NCBI RefSeq assembly: GCF_958295425.1 | Contig: NC_081145.1 | Location: 18,487,772 to 18,551,771 of the forward strand | Direction of reading: 5' to 3' | Source of the DNA: Solea solea | Lineage: Eukaryota > Chordata > Actinopteri > Pleuronectiformes > Soleidae | Length of the DNA stretch: 64,000 nt | In this document: positions 35,346 through 60,012 of the stretch, piece after piece | How positions within the stretch are numbered: the stretch's first letter is position 1 | How the letters are laid out: each line of letters starts with the position of its first letter | Made by a program: the position numbers and the translations under genes | The notes under the pieces: model-generated | Databases searched by the model: none | Told to the model about the DNA's origin: nothing | What the model saw: the letters and a program-made list of their open reading frames with translations, nothing else

Positions 35346-37162
35346 TATAGTAATATTTTTAATTCTGCTCATTTACAGTAGGTAATGAATGTAATTAGTT
35401 TTTTGGACCATTTAAATTTTGAATGCTTAGCATTTTAGTCATTCATTTACTGTATTCTCAACCTTTCCACTTGGAAACTGGTGACAAAATGTTTCATCAG
35501 CTCCTTTCTCTATTCTCCATTATTCATGATCAATTCTGTTTTTTAAATGTGTGAAGTTAATGTTTGTTATATGTTTTATTGTATTAATGTGTCTGTGGTC
35601 ATGTCTTTGTTTGTATGTGGTAAACTGCAATAACAATGAAAACTACTATTACTTTGCTGCAATGGTCTTTAGAGTGAACATTATGTTAAATTACTGTTTA
35701 AAATGTTAGTTAATCTTATAACTGTTGAAGGATGCTAAACATTAAATATCTGAAATCCTTCACTGAGGCCACACTGAGCAACATATGGATAAAAAACTAA
35801 TCTCTTCACGTGTGCCATTTTCCCAGCCTTGATGTAACGTGACCTCATGCACATGCAACCATAGCTTAGAAAAAAGATGTAGGAATACATTATCAACTGT
35901 TGTGCATTGTTTATTTTATGTATGAAAAACTATAACAAATGGCAAACATAAGAAAGATTAGAAAAATCTTACAGCGTTTAGATTTAGTTACACTTCGCAC
36001 CATTTGCTATGGATTTTGAAACACATCTACATTAAAGTGACATACAAAAAAAACAACTATGCAGTTGCTTCTAAAAATGTACATTCAATTTTTTACTTTA
36101 CTTTATGTCAAATATCTGCTATCAAAAAGGTTATCTAAGTAGAAATAACATTCTTTCAAATAAAAACAACCTCCATCCCAGAAAAATTAAGCGGTTTGGC
36201 AAATTTAATTGATACAGTTTTGAATACAAAAAATAAAATCAATGTAATAATGAATTTTTTGGCGCATTTTTGATCAATAATTTTACAATAACCTTTCAAC
36301 ATAAGGTAATTTAGGTTTTTTTAGGTTAATTTACAGCCTCGCAACTAAATCTTCAGCATTGACCCATCACATGGTGCACAATCTGAAAGTCATAGGAGAC
36401 TACCGACAACACTCGGCTTCCCTAACCAAATTTGTGTTAAAAAAAAATGAACTGGTTTAAAACATGTTATTTTTTCCTTGCACAGTGTTACATAACTGGT
36501 GCCCATGTCACTGCAGGCTGTAGATGAGAAAGAACACTATAACAGTGTTTCCCAAACTTTCTGTGGGGACCCACTTATTATTTGGTGACGCATTGAGCTC
36601 ACAGAGCAATTGTTGCAATTGTCTTGTTTATATCTGCTCATGTTGTGCCTGCAGTTTGACATTTGACAGTGGAAATTTGATTCCAACATGGGCTACAGCC
36701 AGAGCAGTGTTATACACATGCTCAGCACACAGGTCCCACCTAGCACTGGATCACTACTCCAGTAAAGGCAGCTACTTCCTACACAGCAAATAAATCTAAA
36801 AAAAAAAAAAAGAAGAAGGAGAGTTTTACAATAACTGTCAATATGAGCACAGAGTTTTAGAGATGGAGAGATTGCCTCAGGTCACCTGTCATCTGATGAG
36901 ATGAACTCAGGACAGAGAACAGCCTTTAAGTGTGAGTAATTTAATAACCATGTGGATGAAACTCAAAGCATCCTTTGTGTAGCGATCCTGCCGAGCACAG
37001 TTTTAAATAACCCTCTAAAAGCCTGTAACAAGGACAACAAAACTGTAAGGACACCATTTTGCTGACTGCGGAAGATTTATAAGAAATTGTGAAAAAAAAG
37101 TTGTTTGCTGTGCAAAACTATACCCAGACATTTCAAGGCACCATTTGTGCTGTTGTAGTTGA
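35346..37162. other. Intergenic and ampd3 3' untranslated region, non-coding
   Basis: AT-rich. The proximal part (toward 37162) should be the ampd3 3' UTR. Minus-strand ATTAAA (36945-36940) and AATAAA (35935-35930) are possible poly(A) signals. No exon seen. Confidence 0.4.
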
Positions 37163-49667
<12,505 letters not shown>

Positions 49668-49814
49668 TGTGAATTAGTTTTTGATCTGTAAGAAACAAAG
49701 CTTAGATTAACACTGTGGAGGTGAAATATTAGGTTTTGAATTAGTTTTATTTGCACACACACACCAATTAGTGATAATGAATATGACCTCTGCATTTAAC
49801 CTGTCCTTTTTACA

Positions 49815-49985
49815 CAGCGGTAGTAAACACACACACACAAACCAGGCGCCAGAGCAGAGGGCAGCACTTATCTGCCGCCTGGTTGGGGAGCCTTGCTCAG
49901 GGGAACCCCATCCCCTGACCTATCCTGGGATTTGAACTAGCAACCCTCCAGTTACAAGCCCACTTCCTTTTCTCTTGACCGTTAT
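49815..49985 (-). mobile_element. SINE-like repeat near ampd3 exon 1a, copy B
   Basis: Blocks GGGCAGCACTTATCTGCCGC, CTTGCTCAGGGG, GGGATTTGAACTAGCAACCC and CAGTTACAAGCCCACTTCC follow the consensus order of a common fish repeat with a reversed tRNA-like B box. Preceded by a short (AC)n run. It lies just upstream of the 49685 exon boundary. Confidence 0.65.
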
Positions 49986-50657
49986 GACAGTGATGATGAG
50001 TGAGCTGGTATAGTTTCAGTTCTGTAGAGCTAAAATATAATGGCACCTACTGTGAGGGTCGTAAACGTGTTACAGTACAACATTGACCTGGTTCTTAAAG
50101 AATGTGAGTGTGGAGTAAAGTCATGTACCACGTCTGGGTTAAGTTCTTGCTGTGAAAAGCTCAGATGTGGAGTCAAATCTGCGGACTTCAACCTTTTAAA
50201 ATAGACTTTGTGTAGTAAGATTTATGTAAGTTAGCATGCAATTTTCAAATTTCTTACATTGCAATTATACATGCTAGAATTAACATCTGTGCAATTTCTC
50301 ATGTTATTTTCCAATGTGAAAGGTGTATATTATATAAATGTTTAATATATCCCCTATATTTGTATATTCTTAATTTATTTGGATCTCTTATTCTATTCAT
50401 GTTTTGTAAAGGCTGTAACAAGTGAATTTCCTTGATGTGGGATCAATAAAGTCTAACATTGATTAACATTGAACTTAAAATATTACAGAAACAGAAAACA
50501 CAGATGTAATATTGTAGCTAATCTTGAACTAATGTAGAACGGTAACAGTATTTGAACAAGTGTTACATTTAGTACAGCTGAAAAGTCCAAGTGAGAAATG
50601 TTTGGTCTTTCATCAGATTTGTCAAAAATGTTAATTTAGTAGCCATAAATCACTTAC

Positions 50658-50745
50658 TCAGTTAAAGAGATCAAAGTGCAGTCCAGATCTCCTCCTGACA
50701 CACTCACTGATAATACTGCTGGACAAAGGAACATGTGTTAGTTTG
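50658..50745 (-). other. Probable untranslated first exon of ampd3
   Basis: On the minus strand a donor with near-consensus sequence (AACTGA|GTAAGTG, exon edge 50658) lies about 970 bp upstream of the exon 1a acceptor. The 5' boundary is not determined; 50745 is a guess. No TATA box was recognised. Confidence 0.35.
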
Positions 50746-52560
50746 CAATCAATCTATAAAGGCAATAACACTAAAGACAGAGTGAGTGACCGAAACGGAA
50801 AGAAAGAAAGTTAATTATTGAATATTTAGAGTCTATTTGTGCACAGTTTCAATTGCATTTTACTGGTTTACTATTTAGTTAAATTCTGAGGAGGCAGAAA
50901 AAAGTAAATGATGAAAATAGACAATGGAGTGGATCAGGATTGTGCCTTTAAAAATAATCTTAAGAGAAAGGAAGAAGTGGCCAGGATACTATTTAGAACG
51001 TGAGTAATAGGTGTCAAGGTTGGTTGATGCATATGATGCATATGTAAAAAATAAATACATGATATCATCTTTCTTTGAGGTTAAGATGCACATTGAGTCT
51101 GAAACATCTATTGTATACAACACTGAGGTAAAAGTAAATAGAAGTAACAAAGAGGAACTCAGGTTGGTAGTTGGTTACAAGAGTTTAGCTGGAAGTGGTT
51201 TGTTGGTTTTGGAATTTCCTGTTGTTTTTCAGATGAGTCACTCTTTTACTTCATATTTACGCAGGGCGGTGCTGATGCCCTTCTTTGCCTGTGCAGCAAC
51301 AATATCGGTGTGAATGTTTTGACGCATCGGGGGCACTTTTTATTTTGAGGCTGTTAAATGGATTTAGATGGATTAGTAACAGGTTATAACTTGTTAAGAT
51401 AGCTGCAGTTACAGACAACACAGGTAGTCATGAGAATTAGAACGGTTTCTGTTTACCTGGAGGATTATCAGTCACCTTTGCTTCTAATGGTATGTTGAGT
51501 GCACTGCTGAGGGAAATGTCTGCACTCGTCCTGCCCTAAGAATGGAATGCATTGCTGTGGTCCAGTGAACAGAAACAAGTTCACTGCTGTCTGTAACTGC
51601 GGTGTGTGTAACAATGGCATACAGTACATGTTGGTTAATCTAATTTTATTCAGTGTGTTTCACAGAATGATCATCAACCCGGAAGTAAGACTGATAAGTT
51701 GTCTGTATTTATACAGTGTTTTAGTGTCCAGGTTGCTTCCCTTTCACGATGGACAGACATGTTCATACTTGTGTATAACTGTAGTCTCACGTTTACCTGA
51801 GCTGATTTTCTTTGGAGAGTGTGGAAATAATAAATCCAAAAAATAATATAAAACATACAGACCTCAACAACAACAGTCAGCAGTATTAACCAAATTACAA
51901 TTGTCACAACTATTAGTGCAAATTATCAATATCTTCTGATAGAAAACAAATATAAAAGCACTGAAAACATTATTTCATCTACAAAGTTTGGCTGTGTCAG
52001 CAGCGTACTTACAGTTTGCAGGTTGGTGCACAATGTAAATACCTCTTGGTACTGCAGCGACCCTTATTAGGCATCACAGGACAGAAGACAGCGCCTTATA
52101 GAGCAGCCTCTTCGACTGCAGACATCCAGTTTACTCTTTCAGTGCCAGTGTGAACAAGTGCAGAGGATACTAGTTGCACTGCTCAAAGTGACTTTCAGGA
52201 AGTGATTTGCATCAGTTCAGTACAGGAAATGCAGGAGGAAGTTTTGTAGTTTTTCTTGTGAAGAGCATAGGACATATTTATAGAATATTTTTAGAGGACA
52301 TAACCTTACAAAATATGTACATAATAATTGGATATATAGATTCAGATAATCACATAAACAATGTGTCAAACACAGCTCAGCACACTCAAAATTAATAAAT
52401 AGACATCTGTTATATCTGTCATTTAAAGTACTGAATCATTTAAAAAAAGTCATTTAAAAGTAGTATTTATTTATTTACAGATAAATATTTTGTTTTTTCT
52501 AAACCTAAGAAAGTTTACTTTATATTAACATTCGCCTTGACCTTTGCAGTGCTAGGTTGC
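50746..52560. other. Non-coding, nothing recognised
   Basis: AT-rich spacer upstream of ampd3. Chance open frames only (for example 51011-51313 and 51547-51846), with no homology or splice support. Confidence 0.4.
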
Positions 52561-52564
52561 CTGA

Positions 52565-53700
52565 GGAGCAAAGTGTGTCAAATCAAGTCAAGTCGTGCTT
52601 GTTTAGCACATTTAAAACAGCTGAACCAATGTGCTTTACAGAAAAATACTCTTTACAAATTGCAAAATCTGTATACATAAAAGTCCCCAAACCCGAAGAT
52701 CCCCAACCATACAATATATCATAAGTGATGAACAACTCATGATTGTTTAACTTGTGCACTATTTTTACTTTTTAAATACCTACCTGACCACAACTCTGCA
52801 GCAGTTTTGATGAGGTAAACCACGTTTTAGTTTCACTTGCTGTTTATCTCCTAATTTAGAGTTTAGATTGTTCTTGTGATTATTTTAGGAGAAATCTTTG
52901 ATTCAAAGAGAAAAACTTACAATTTGTTTTGACATATTTTCTGTCCTCTGGATAGCACAATGCATTATTAATTATCATGATGTCCTGTCTATTATATATA
53001 ATAGAATAATATAATAATATAATATAAAAAGAAAATACAATTAATAAAAAACAATAAATCACAATTAAAACAAATAAAATTAAACAACTTAAATGTTGTC
53101 AAATGCCAATGAAAATGGATGCGTTTTAAGAAGAGATATAAAAACAGAAAGGGAAGAGGCCTGTCTAATGTGCACAGGCAGATTATTCTACCGTTTAGGG
53201 GCCACAAAAGTAAATGCACGATCCCCTTTGAGCTTCAGTTTACTTTTTGGTCAGTCAGGAGCAGTTGCTCCACCAAAAAACATCACTTCTGTCTTCTTAT
53301 CATTAAAATTTAAAAAGTTAATAGCTATGCACACAGAAAGTTCCGTCTGCCAAGTAGGACCTGAACCACTCCAGGGCTACACCCCTAATGCCCACTCACC
53401 GTTCTAAATGAGAGCTCAAGATCTCATGGTCCACTGTGTCAAAAGCAGCAGTTAAATCTAAAAGCACAAAAATAGCACAGTCACCAGAGTCAGCAGCTAA
53501 GAAGAGATCGTTGAAAGCTCTTAAAAGAACTGATTATGTGCTGTGCAGAGTTTCAAAGCTGGATTGGAAAACGTCAAATATTGCGCTCTTCCAGAAAGAC
53601 CAGGAATTGACTGAAAACTATCTTCGAAATAAAAGGCAACTTGCAGATGGACCTTTAATTAGCGAGAACTGTGAGATCTAGACCTGTTTTTTAATCCAAG
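52565..53700 (-). mobile_element. Decayed non-LTR retrotransposon with reverse-transcriptase fragments (L2-like)
   Basis: Reading the minus strand from 53690 downwards: FQSSFETLHSTESVLL, then SGDCAIFVLLDLTAAFDTVD (RT palm motif, about 53500-53430), GIRGVALEWFRSYLADGTF (about 53390-53340), DKKTEVMFFGG (about 53300) and GDRAFTFVAP ... NLPVHIRQASSLSVF (about 53225-53140). This is the normal order of a LINE RT C-terminal half, but the YADD catalytic block is deleted and frames are broken. The 3' end at about 52570-52650 shows the GTAAAGCACATTGG / ACTTGACTTGA tail typical of fish L2-type elements. A 400-bp AT-rich insertion separates the tail from the ORF remnant. Confidence 0.85.
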
Positions 53701-54242
53701 GTCGCACTACTGCAATTTTCAGGGACCACACCTGAGCAAATTACATAGGATTAGCCTACATGAACTTGTCTGACAGTATTTTGTAACTTCTCTGCTCTCT
53801 GCTTTGTGGATATATTTCTTCTATATACAACATTGGTTCCTCTCACACTCACTGTTTATCTTCTTTGCGTATATTTGGTCGGTGGACTGTAACAACTTAG
53901 TTGCTTTTTGTGCATTAATAAGGTTTGTCAGGTCTGTCAGTAAATGCTGTTGCACATTTGACTGTGTGCCACTGCCGACTGGGACATTAGTGGTTTCTGA
54001 GTAATGGAATACAACACCACCTTGTGGACAAAGTAGGAAGACGCACTCTCATGGCCTCTTACTTTTCTCCAGTTCCACTTTTGATTGTGTCATTGCTACT
54101 TTACCCAAGCAATATTTTAAATAAATTCAATTATTTCTAGTCATTTATAGTCTTGTTATTTTGAAAATATTTCCCAGGTATTGCTTCATGTAAATGCACA
54201 ACAAATATTGCTAAATTCATTTAATCTTTCAAAATACAGATA

Positions 54243-54244
<2 letters not shown>

Positions 54245-54301
<57 letters not shown>
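54245..54301. repeat. (AT)n microsatellite
   Basis: About 56 bp of AT dinucleotides, continuing into a TATT-type tetranucleotide run. Confidence 0.95.
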
Positions 54302-54305
<4 letters not shown>

Positions 54306-56387
54306 TTATTATTATTTATTTATTTATTTATTAAATCCATGATGCTGTATCACCTCAATTTTGAGCTTTAAAAGTTTGAGATTACTGTGTAACTCGGCTT
54401 CAACTTCACAGGGAACTTTTGTGTACAAGTACAAAGAATGCATGTAGTTATTTGTCAATGTATATCTCTATGTATATCTATGTGTGTGATGAATTGTTCA
54501 GTGGACCCAAATAATTGAAGTGAGCTACATCGTTTTAGACGCTGGTGTTGAAAAACTGATTTTTTTTTTTATTATAAATGTCCATCTTTGCAGTATTTAA
54601 AACCATTTTTTACTTGTTCGAAACAGGGAGGTTTTTGACATTTTCCAGAAAATAGCCAGATTTGTTGAATGTGTTTCAGGTCAGAGCGTCCACTCTGCAT
54701 ATGATCTGTGGAGGTCAAATTCCATAGTTATTAATATCTTTTATCTAATCCTCTTTAGAATGTTGCTGATGTGCAGCGAACCCTACTGGTCCTTTCTCTC
54801 CATTCATCAAAACTTATCTCTGCCAAAACAATTCATTTTCTAGAAATGCCTTGATTGCACAATTTGGGAACATTGTGACCCAAAACAAATTAAATTATAG
54901 ATCCCATTAAATTTATCCAGCACAGATGAAAAATTGGTGTTTATTTTTAGAATGGAATGTACCCCATTGGTTCACATGTTTTGGACTCGGTATTGAATCA
55001 TTCTTTGTGAAGTCATAAAATCACTTTAATCAAGGGTTAAAAAATGAGAATGAACGCCAACTCCACACATACACATATTATGCTCTCAGGCAACAACTTT
55101 CTTGTCACAAGCCTCAAAAACGAAGTTTAAATGTAGTAATTTTGGAGATTGTTCATGAAAACAGGACCAAAGTAGTAACTTAAAGCTTCTTTACACATCA
55201 CCAGTAATGTTTTATTTATTTATTTTACTTCATGTAATAATCTTTGTCAATATTGTTTATTTATTGTAATATTTTGTCTATCTGTGAGCAGTGTGAGCGT
55301 CAAATAGTAAAGGGTAGATTTTGAATTGTGTGTATTTGAGGACCTGTAATGAGTCAATTAATTATTTTGATAATAGCGGAGTGACAATTTGTTGTTTTTC
55401 TTTTCAATATATTGTTTTCTTTTGTCATATTTAGGTTTGTTTGAGGACGTCATCTTTCCTAAACAATTAATTGATGATTCAACACACATTAAACATTCAA
55501 TTATAGCCCAATTAAAAAATAAATTAAAAGGTTTAAAAGCAGCATAACTAAAGGGTTGGATTTAGATAACATTTTCTGTGGATGTACTGTATGTTATGGC
55601 CCAAAAGAAGAAATTATTAGATTTTGCTTGAGGATCCGGTTTCAGGATTGTTTAAAAACAATTACTGATGTTGCGAGATTGTGGAGTGTGTTGACACTCT
55701 GGGCGTGGCGTTGGCGCAGGTTTTCATGCTCCGAGTGTTTTCTTTAGTTGTTTTTCTTTTTTAAACTGCTCTGATCAGAACTTGCTTCCCTGGTGTTGAC
55801 GTCTGTCAATCTTTAAATATATGTGTGTGTTAAATGATTATGGTTAAAATTAGGGTTAATGCTTTGTTTTGGCCGTCCAAGTGTTTGCTTACGTGTGTGT
55901 GTGTACACATTGAGTACAAGTTCTTAGGTGCATTCATTTATTTCAAGGGTGAGGACAAGGCATGCGGCTGAAAACATTCACAATTTCCATCTTTTGCCAC
56001 AAGAAGACATAAATCATTTTTAAACAATTTCAGCTGAATTATGAGCACATTTTGATTAATCACATTTAAATGAGCAGACAGATTCCAAAACTAAGGCTCT
56101 TGGAATGAAACATTACCACAGTCATTGCTTTGTTGAAGCAACTTAGTTTTGAATCAATGGGCTCTGCATTCAGAATACTTTTCAAAGGCAACTATAAAGC
56201 TAGATGGCAGCAGAACACTTACATTAGCTTATTGGTTCTTCTACATGATAACGGAACGATTTTGTCCATCAGTCCATCATGGCTTCTAAAGTCTGGCCAA
56301 ACACTCCTTTCACCTTTTCAGTTACTATGTCTGTGTTTTACCTTTCAAACTAATGTATTTAAAACTCAAATATGATTAATATCCAGA

Positions 56388-56417
<30 letters not shown>
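56388..56417. repeat. (AT)n microsatellite
   Basis: About 30 bp of AT dinucleotides. Confidence 0.9.
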
Positions 56418-56421
<4 letters not shown>

Positions 56422-56871
56422 GACAATAATGTTAAGACACTGATAATGAATTCACACATTACAAGGTTTTTATATACACAAACAGACAGTAAAGATACAC
56501 CAGGTACTTCACTGAAATTAAAAATAAGAGACATTTTTTACTATGTATTTTTGACGTGTAAAATATATTTGTGCTATATGATGAAATACAAGGATGTTTT
56601 TATATATTCTTGTATTTTTTTTGTTTATAAGCTTGGTTCATATTGTATAAATTGCACTTCAACACATTCAATTCACTTGTGAGAGGACTTTGAACTTCAC
56701 AGTTTGTGGTTCAATGATGGCAGTCTCTTGTTTCTCCCCTTGTGAGCCTCAGTTCCACTTCAGTTCATTGGTATTTCTAAGAACATCTTCAGGAATCGCC
56801 TTGAATCTCAGCTGCCAAGCTCACTTTGGAAGCTGAAGCTGAGACAAACATTCTTGTCAAGTCCCAAAGGT

Positions 56872-58636
56872 CTAACTTGAATTCATCCATAACTCACACA
56901 CCAACTCTGACACACTGAGACCTGAAGGAAAGCACGCACACTCAATCTTCTCGGTATCTATTATAGGCTTCTCGCTGTCATCCACAGAGTCCAGAGGTGT
57001 TCCTGATGTACTGTACAGGCGCACCAGTGGTTCCTTCTCCATGTCTTGAGTGACAGATATCTTCTTCTGTGAGCAAAAAAAAAAAACACAAACAAAACAA
57101 GGATTCCTTGTTTTCATGACTGTCTTAGGTCAATGTGCATATACTTGTGTGTCTGCGGACTCGCTGACTAACTTTTCCTACCTGGACAGTAAACTGAGCG
57201 ACATCCAGGGGTGAGCGGCGGCGACGGCGCCCATAGCCTCCCGAGCCAATCTTCTTCTCAGGGGCAACGGCATCTTTTTGATTGTTGTTTATCCTGAGCA
57301 GACGGTAGATCAGGTCGTGGTTTACACATGTGACGAGGGCACAGCCAGATGGTGTCCTCTTGGTTCTGCTATATGACGGGAAAAAAAATCCTTATTTTCC
57401 CTCCACCTTCTAGGCGATGCTACAACTGCACTGCCAGATATATGACACAGTACGTTAACATACAAAATGATACGATATACTTTATTGTCCCCCAAATTCA
57501 TTTTGGGCTGAGTGAAGCTTCATACATCACAAACAATAGATACAAGCTACACATTTCACAGCTAATAATTAAATAAATAAATGAAATAGAAAGCAATGGT
57601 TGAATAGAAAGCATTAACCATAAAATGATCCATCTGTGAGCATTGCACATAACCACATATTGCTCGTATTTCAACATCAATCTGTCACAGTCATCATAAA
57701 TATACTTTAAATTTGCTTTTTATACATGATGACAAGTGGCATCTACAGTACACATTAAAAAAAAACATAGTGCTGATTTAGGGTTTCTTGAGGTAGCCTA
57801 AGCACCACATAAGTCCCATGTACTTGATTCCAGCTGCGGACCTTTTCTGCATATCTTTCACTTTTCTCTCTTGACATGTTTCCAATCAATCTGTCAACAA
57901 TCTGAGGGCAAACATTTTCTTCTTAGCGTGTCTCCCTACCTCAATGGAGACAAAACCACTTGTCCATTCTCATCCTGCTCCTGTCCAACATGGACGTCAG
58001 AGGACGGTTCTTTGGCCGTGATTAAGATGTTGCCCAGGTCTCTCTTCATATGGCCTTGCAGCCACACTCTAAACCTCCAACACAGAAAAGAGGCCATGAT
58101 ATTAGCAACTGGCACTAATCCAGATACCGGTAGACTTAAAGTGATCACATAAGAGCACTAAAATATTATTACACGTCCAAAATAATGCAACAGTTTTATT
58201 TGAGGCAAATGTAGCTTAAGTTGTATGATGAAGTTTCTGAGCGCAATCGGGTAAGGTGTCTTTATATAAATATAAGTCACAATGTTTTATGATCAGAGTG
58301 ATGGCATAAAGAGAGGAACCTCCTAACCAATAAATACCCCCCAGTTACATAGACTGACAAGGCATGGTGGTAAAGCTGATGTCAGAAATAAGTTTTGATA
58401 GATAAATGACTGTAATTTTCAAACCAGAGAGAGCAGACAAGTTTGTTTTCACTACATATACATATATGTTCTTTAATAACAACCAACACAAATGTTTTAA
58501 TACATTTTAGGTATTATATTTGGCTAGCTCACCTTTTCTTCAGGTTGAAGTTGAGCTCCCCTGTGTCACATTTCACCAGTGGCAGGACTGTGGTGAAAAC
58601 ACAGCAGCAGATGATGGTGTGCAGGGCTAATCTCAT
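56872..58636 (-). CDS. adm: Adrenomedullin-type prohormone (205 residues)
   Basis: Coding exons 58636-58533, 58074-57940, 57365-57182 and 57066-56872 join in phases 2, 2 and 0. Residues 1-22 are a signal peptide (MRLALHTIICCCVFTTVLPL). Next comes a PAMP-like segment (NLKKRFRVWLQGHMKR). RTKR (residues 80-83) precedes the mature peptide, about T84-Y124, with a six-residue disulfide ring (C88-C93, CALVTC), VNHDLIYRL, DAVAPEKKI and GGY followed by GRRRRR, the signal for cleavage and Tyr amidation. The family acts through CLR/RAMP receptors in vasodilation and fluid balance. The PAMP-like part and the ampd3-rnf141 linkage favour an ADM1/ADM4-type rather than an ADM2/5-type gene. Odd point: 64 residues from a further exon follow the mature peptide. 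If exon 3 is not spliced it ends 18 codons later at TAA. Confidence 0.88.
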
Positions 58637-58982
58637 TTTGGCTGCAAGCTGTCAACAGCAAAGACACAGAAGTGGTATTTTATGATATTTAGTTTGAAAT
58701 GCTGCCATAAGTGTTGAAAGAAAGCATTTGACAATTGGCTAGCCTTTTCTATTTCAATTTTTTAAAATATATAAATTAATATAAAAAGATCTGTAAAGCA
58801 AATATTAATGGCAAATTAATCAATACTGCCAACACCAGAGAATATAAATACAAAATCCTACTCAACTATTCAACTGTATCCTGAATTTGACAAGTCATAT
58901 ACATTCCTTAATACATGAAAAGTGCCCCAAGCAGTTGTTTTAAAACCTAAATTAAGATTATGGAAAAAATAAATTGACTTAC

Positions 58983-59155
58983 CTTAGCTTGTACTGTGAA
59001 GTTAAGAATTTATGGCACACATTCAAGTGTGTTTTGCACGGTTTAGAAAAATATGGTGGCGGTGGTTGTTTTTTTTTTGTTTTTTTTTAAGGTTGTAAAG
59101 ACTTTACCATGAGTTGAAATCTGAAGTTTACACTGCTAACATGAGAAGCTTTATA
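58983..59155 (-). promoter_or_regulatory. adm TATA box and untranslated first exon
   Basis: A minus-strand TATAAAG lies at 59155-59149. About 130-140 bp downstream of the expected start (near 59120) is a perfect donor, GCTAAG|GTAAGT, with exon edge at 58983. The next acceptor (TTGACAG, exon from 58650) opens the exon with the adm ATG 14 bp later. A TATA promoter with the ATG in exon 2 matches the known layout of vertebrate ADM genes. Confidence 0.6.
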
Positions 59156-59744
59156 GAGAGAGGGAGGGAGCTGTACCTGAATGCCAGACCCAGTGGGAGG
59201 GACTCTGGGACAGTTCATGTCAACCCCATCCACCCCACATGTAGACAGTCAAACCAAAAGCCTGCAGATAAAAATTTATAATCAAGTCAGCAGTCCTCGA
59301 CCAAAGTGTGACTGATGCTTCTTCCTATTTGTTGGTCTTGCCTTTGGTTTATTGAAAGTCTTTGGTCTCTTGGAAAACATATAAAAGGAATAGATTGTGT
59401 TAATATATATGAATATACAATATAAGCTGGTCATCTTGGGATAAGATGTAACGGTAGCTTCATTGACTATGCTTGCTCGAAACGTGCAATGTGTGGGATT
59501 TAGCGACATCTATTGGTGAAGTTGATTGTTGCAGCTGAAAATCTCTGACCTCACTCTTCCCCCCAAAGCATGATGGAGAACCTTTGGTGGCTTTCAGTTA
59601 TCGCCAAAACTCAAGTCTTAATTTTCGTCTATTAAAACCATGGTTGCCTCTGTAGAGAAGACCAACCTCTGATATAAATATAAAGAGCACATTCTGAGGT
59701 CATGAAAACAACTCATTCGAAAACAGCAATTTAATTATTTTATA

Positions 59745-60012
59745 TTCCATCCATCCATCTTCTACCGCTTTATCCTCCACGTGAGGGTCGCGGGGGGAGC
59801 TGTGCCAATCTCAGGTGACATAGGGTGAAAAGTTTGCCAGTCCATCACAGGGGCCACATATAGAGACAAACAACCATTCACTCTCACACTCAGTCAATTT
59901 AGAGTGTCCAATTGACCTAATCCCCATATTGCATGTTTTTGGACTGTGGGAGGAAACCGGAAAACCCGGAGAAAACCCACACTCACACGGGGAGAACTCC
60001 ATGCAGAAAGGC
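59745..60012 (-). mobile_element. tRNA-like SINE, copy 4 (reverse orientation)
   Basis: Reverse complement of the 26975-27353 element: ATCCATCCATCTTCTACCGC tail, then the bodies CCAGTCCATCACAGGGGCCA, GAGACAAACAACCATTCACT, GTCCAATTGACCTAATCCCC, GGACTGTGGGAGGAAACCGG and ACACGGGGAGAACTCCATGC. It ends before the A/B-box region, so it is 5'-truncated. Confidence 0.85.

Larger units (their letters stand above)
53701..56871. other. Non-coding spacer between the LINE and adm, with AT microsatellites
   Basis: Contains (AT)n at 54245-54301 followed by a TTAT/TTTA run to about 54332, and (AT)n at 56388-56417. No exon or conserved motif recognised. The part adjoining 56871 should be the adm 3' UTR. Confidence 0.4.

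Noticed and set aside
53093..53407. Plus-strand 104-codon frame
   Set aside because: Antisense of the LINE reverse-transcriptase remnant, which reads sensibly only on the minus strand.
59811..60002. 63-codon minus-strand frame
   Set aside because: SINE-derived, same peptide pattern as at 27 kb.
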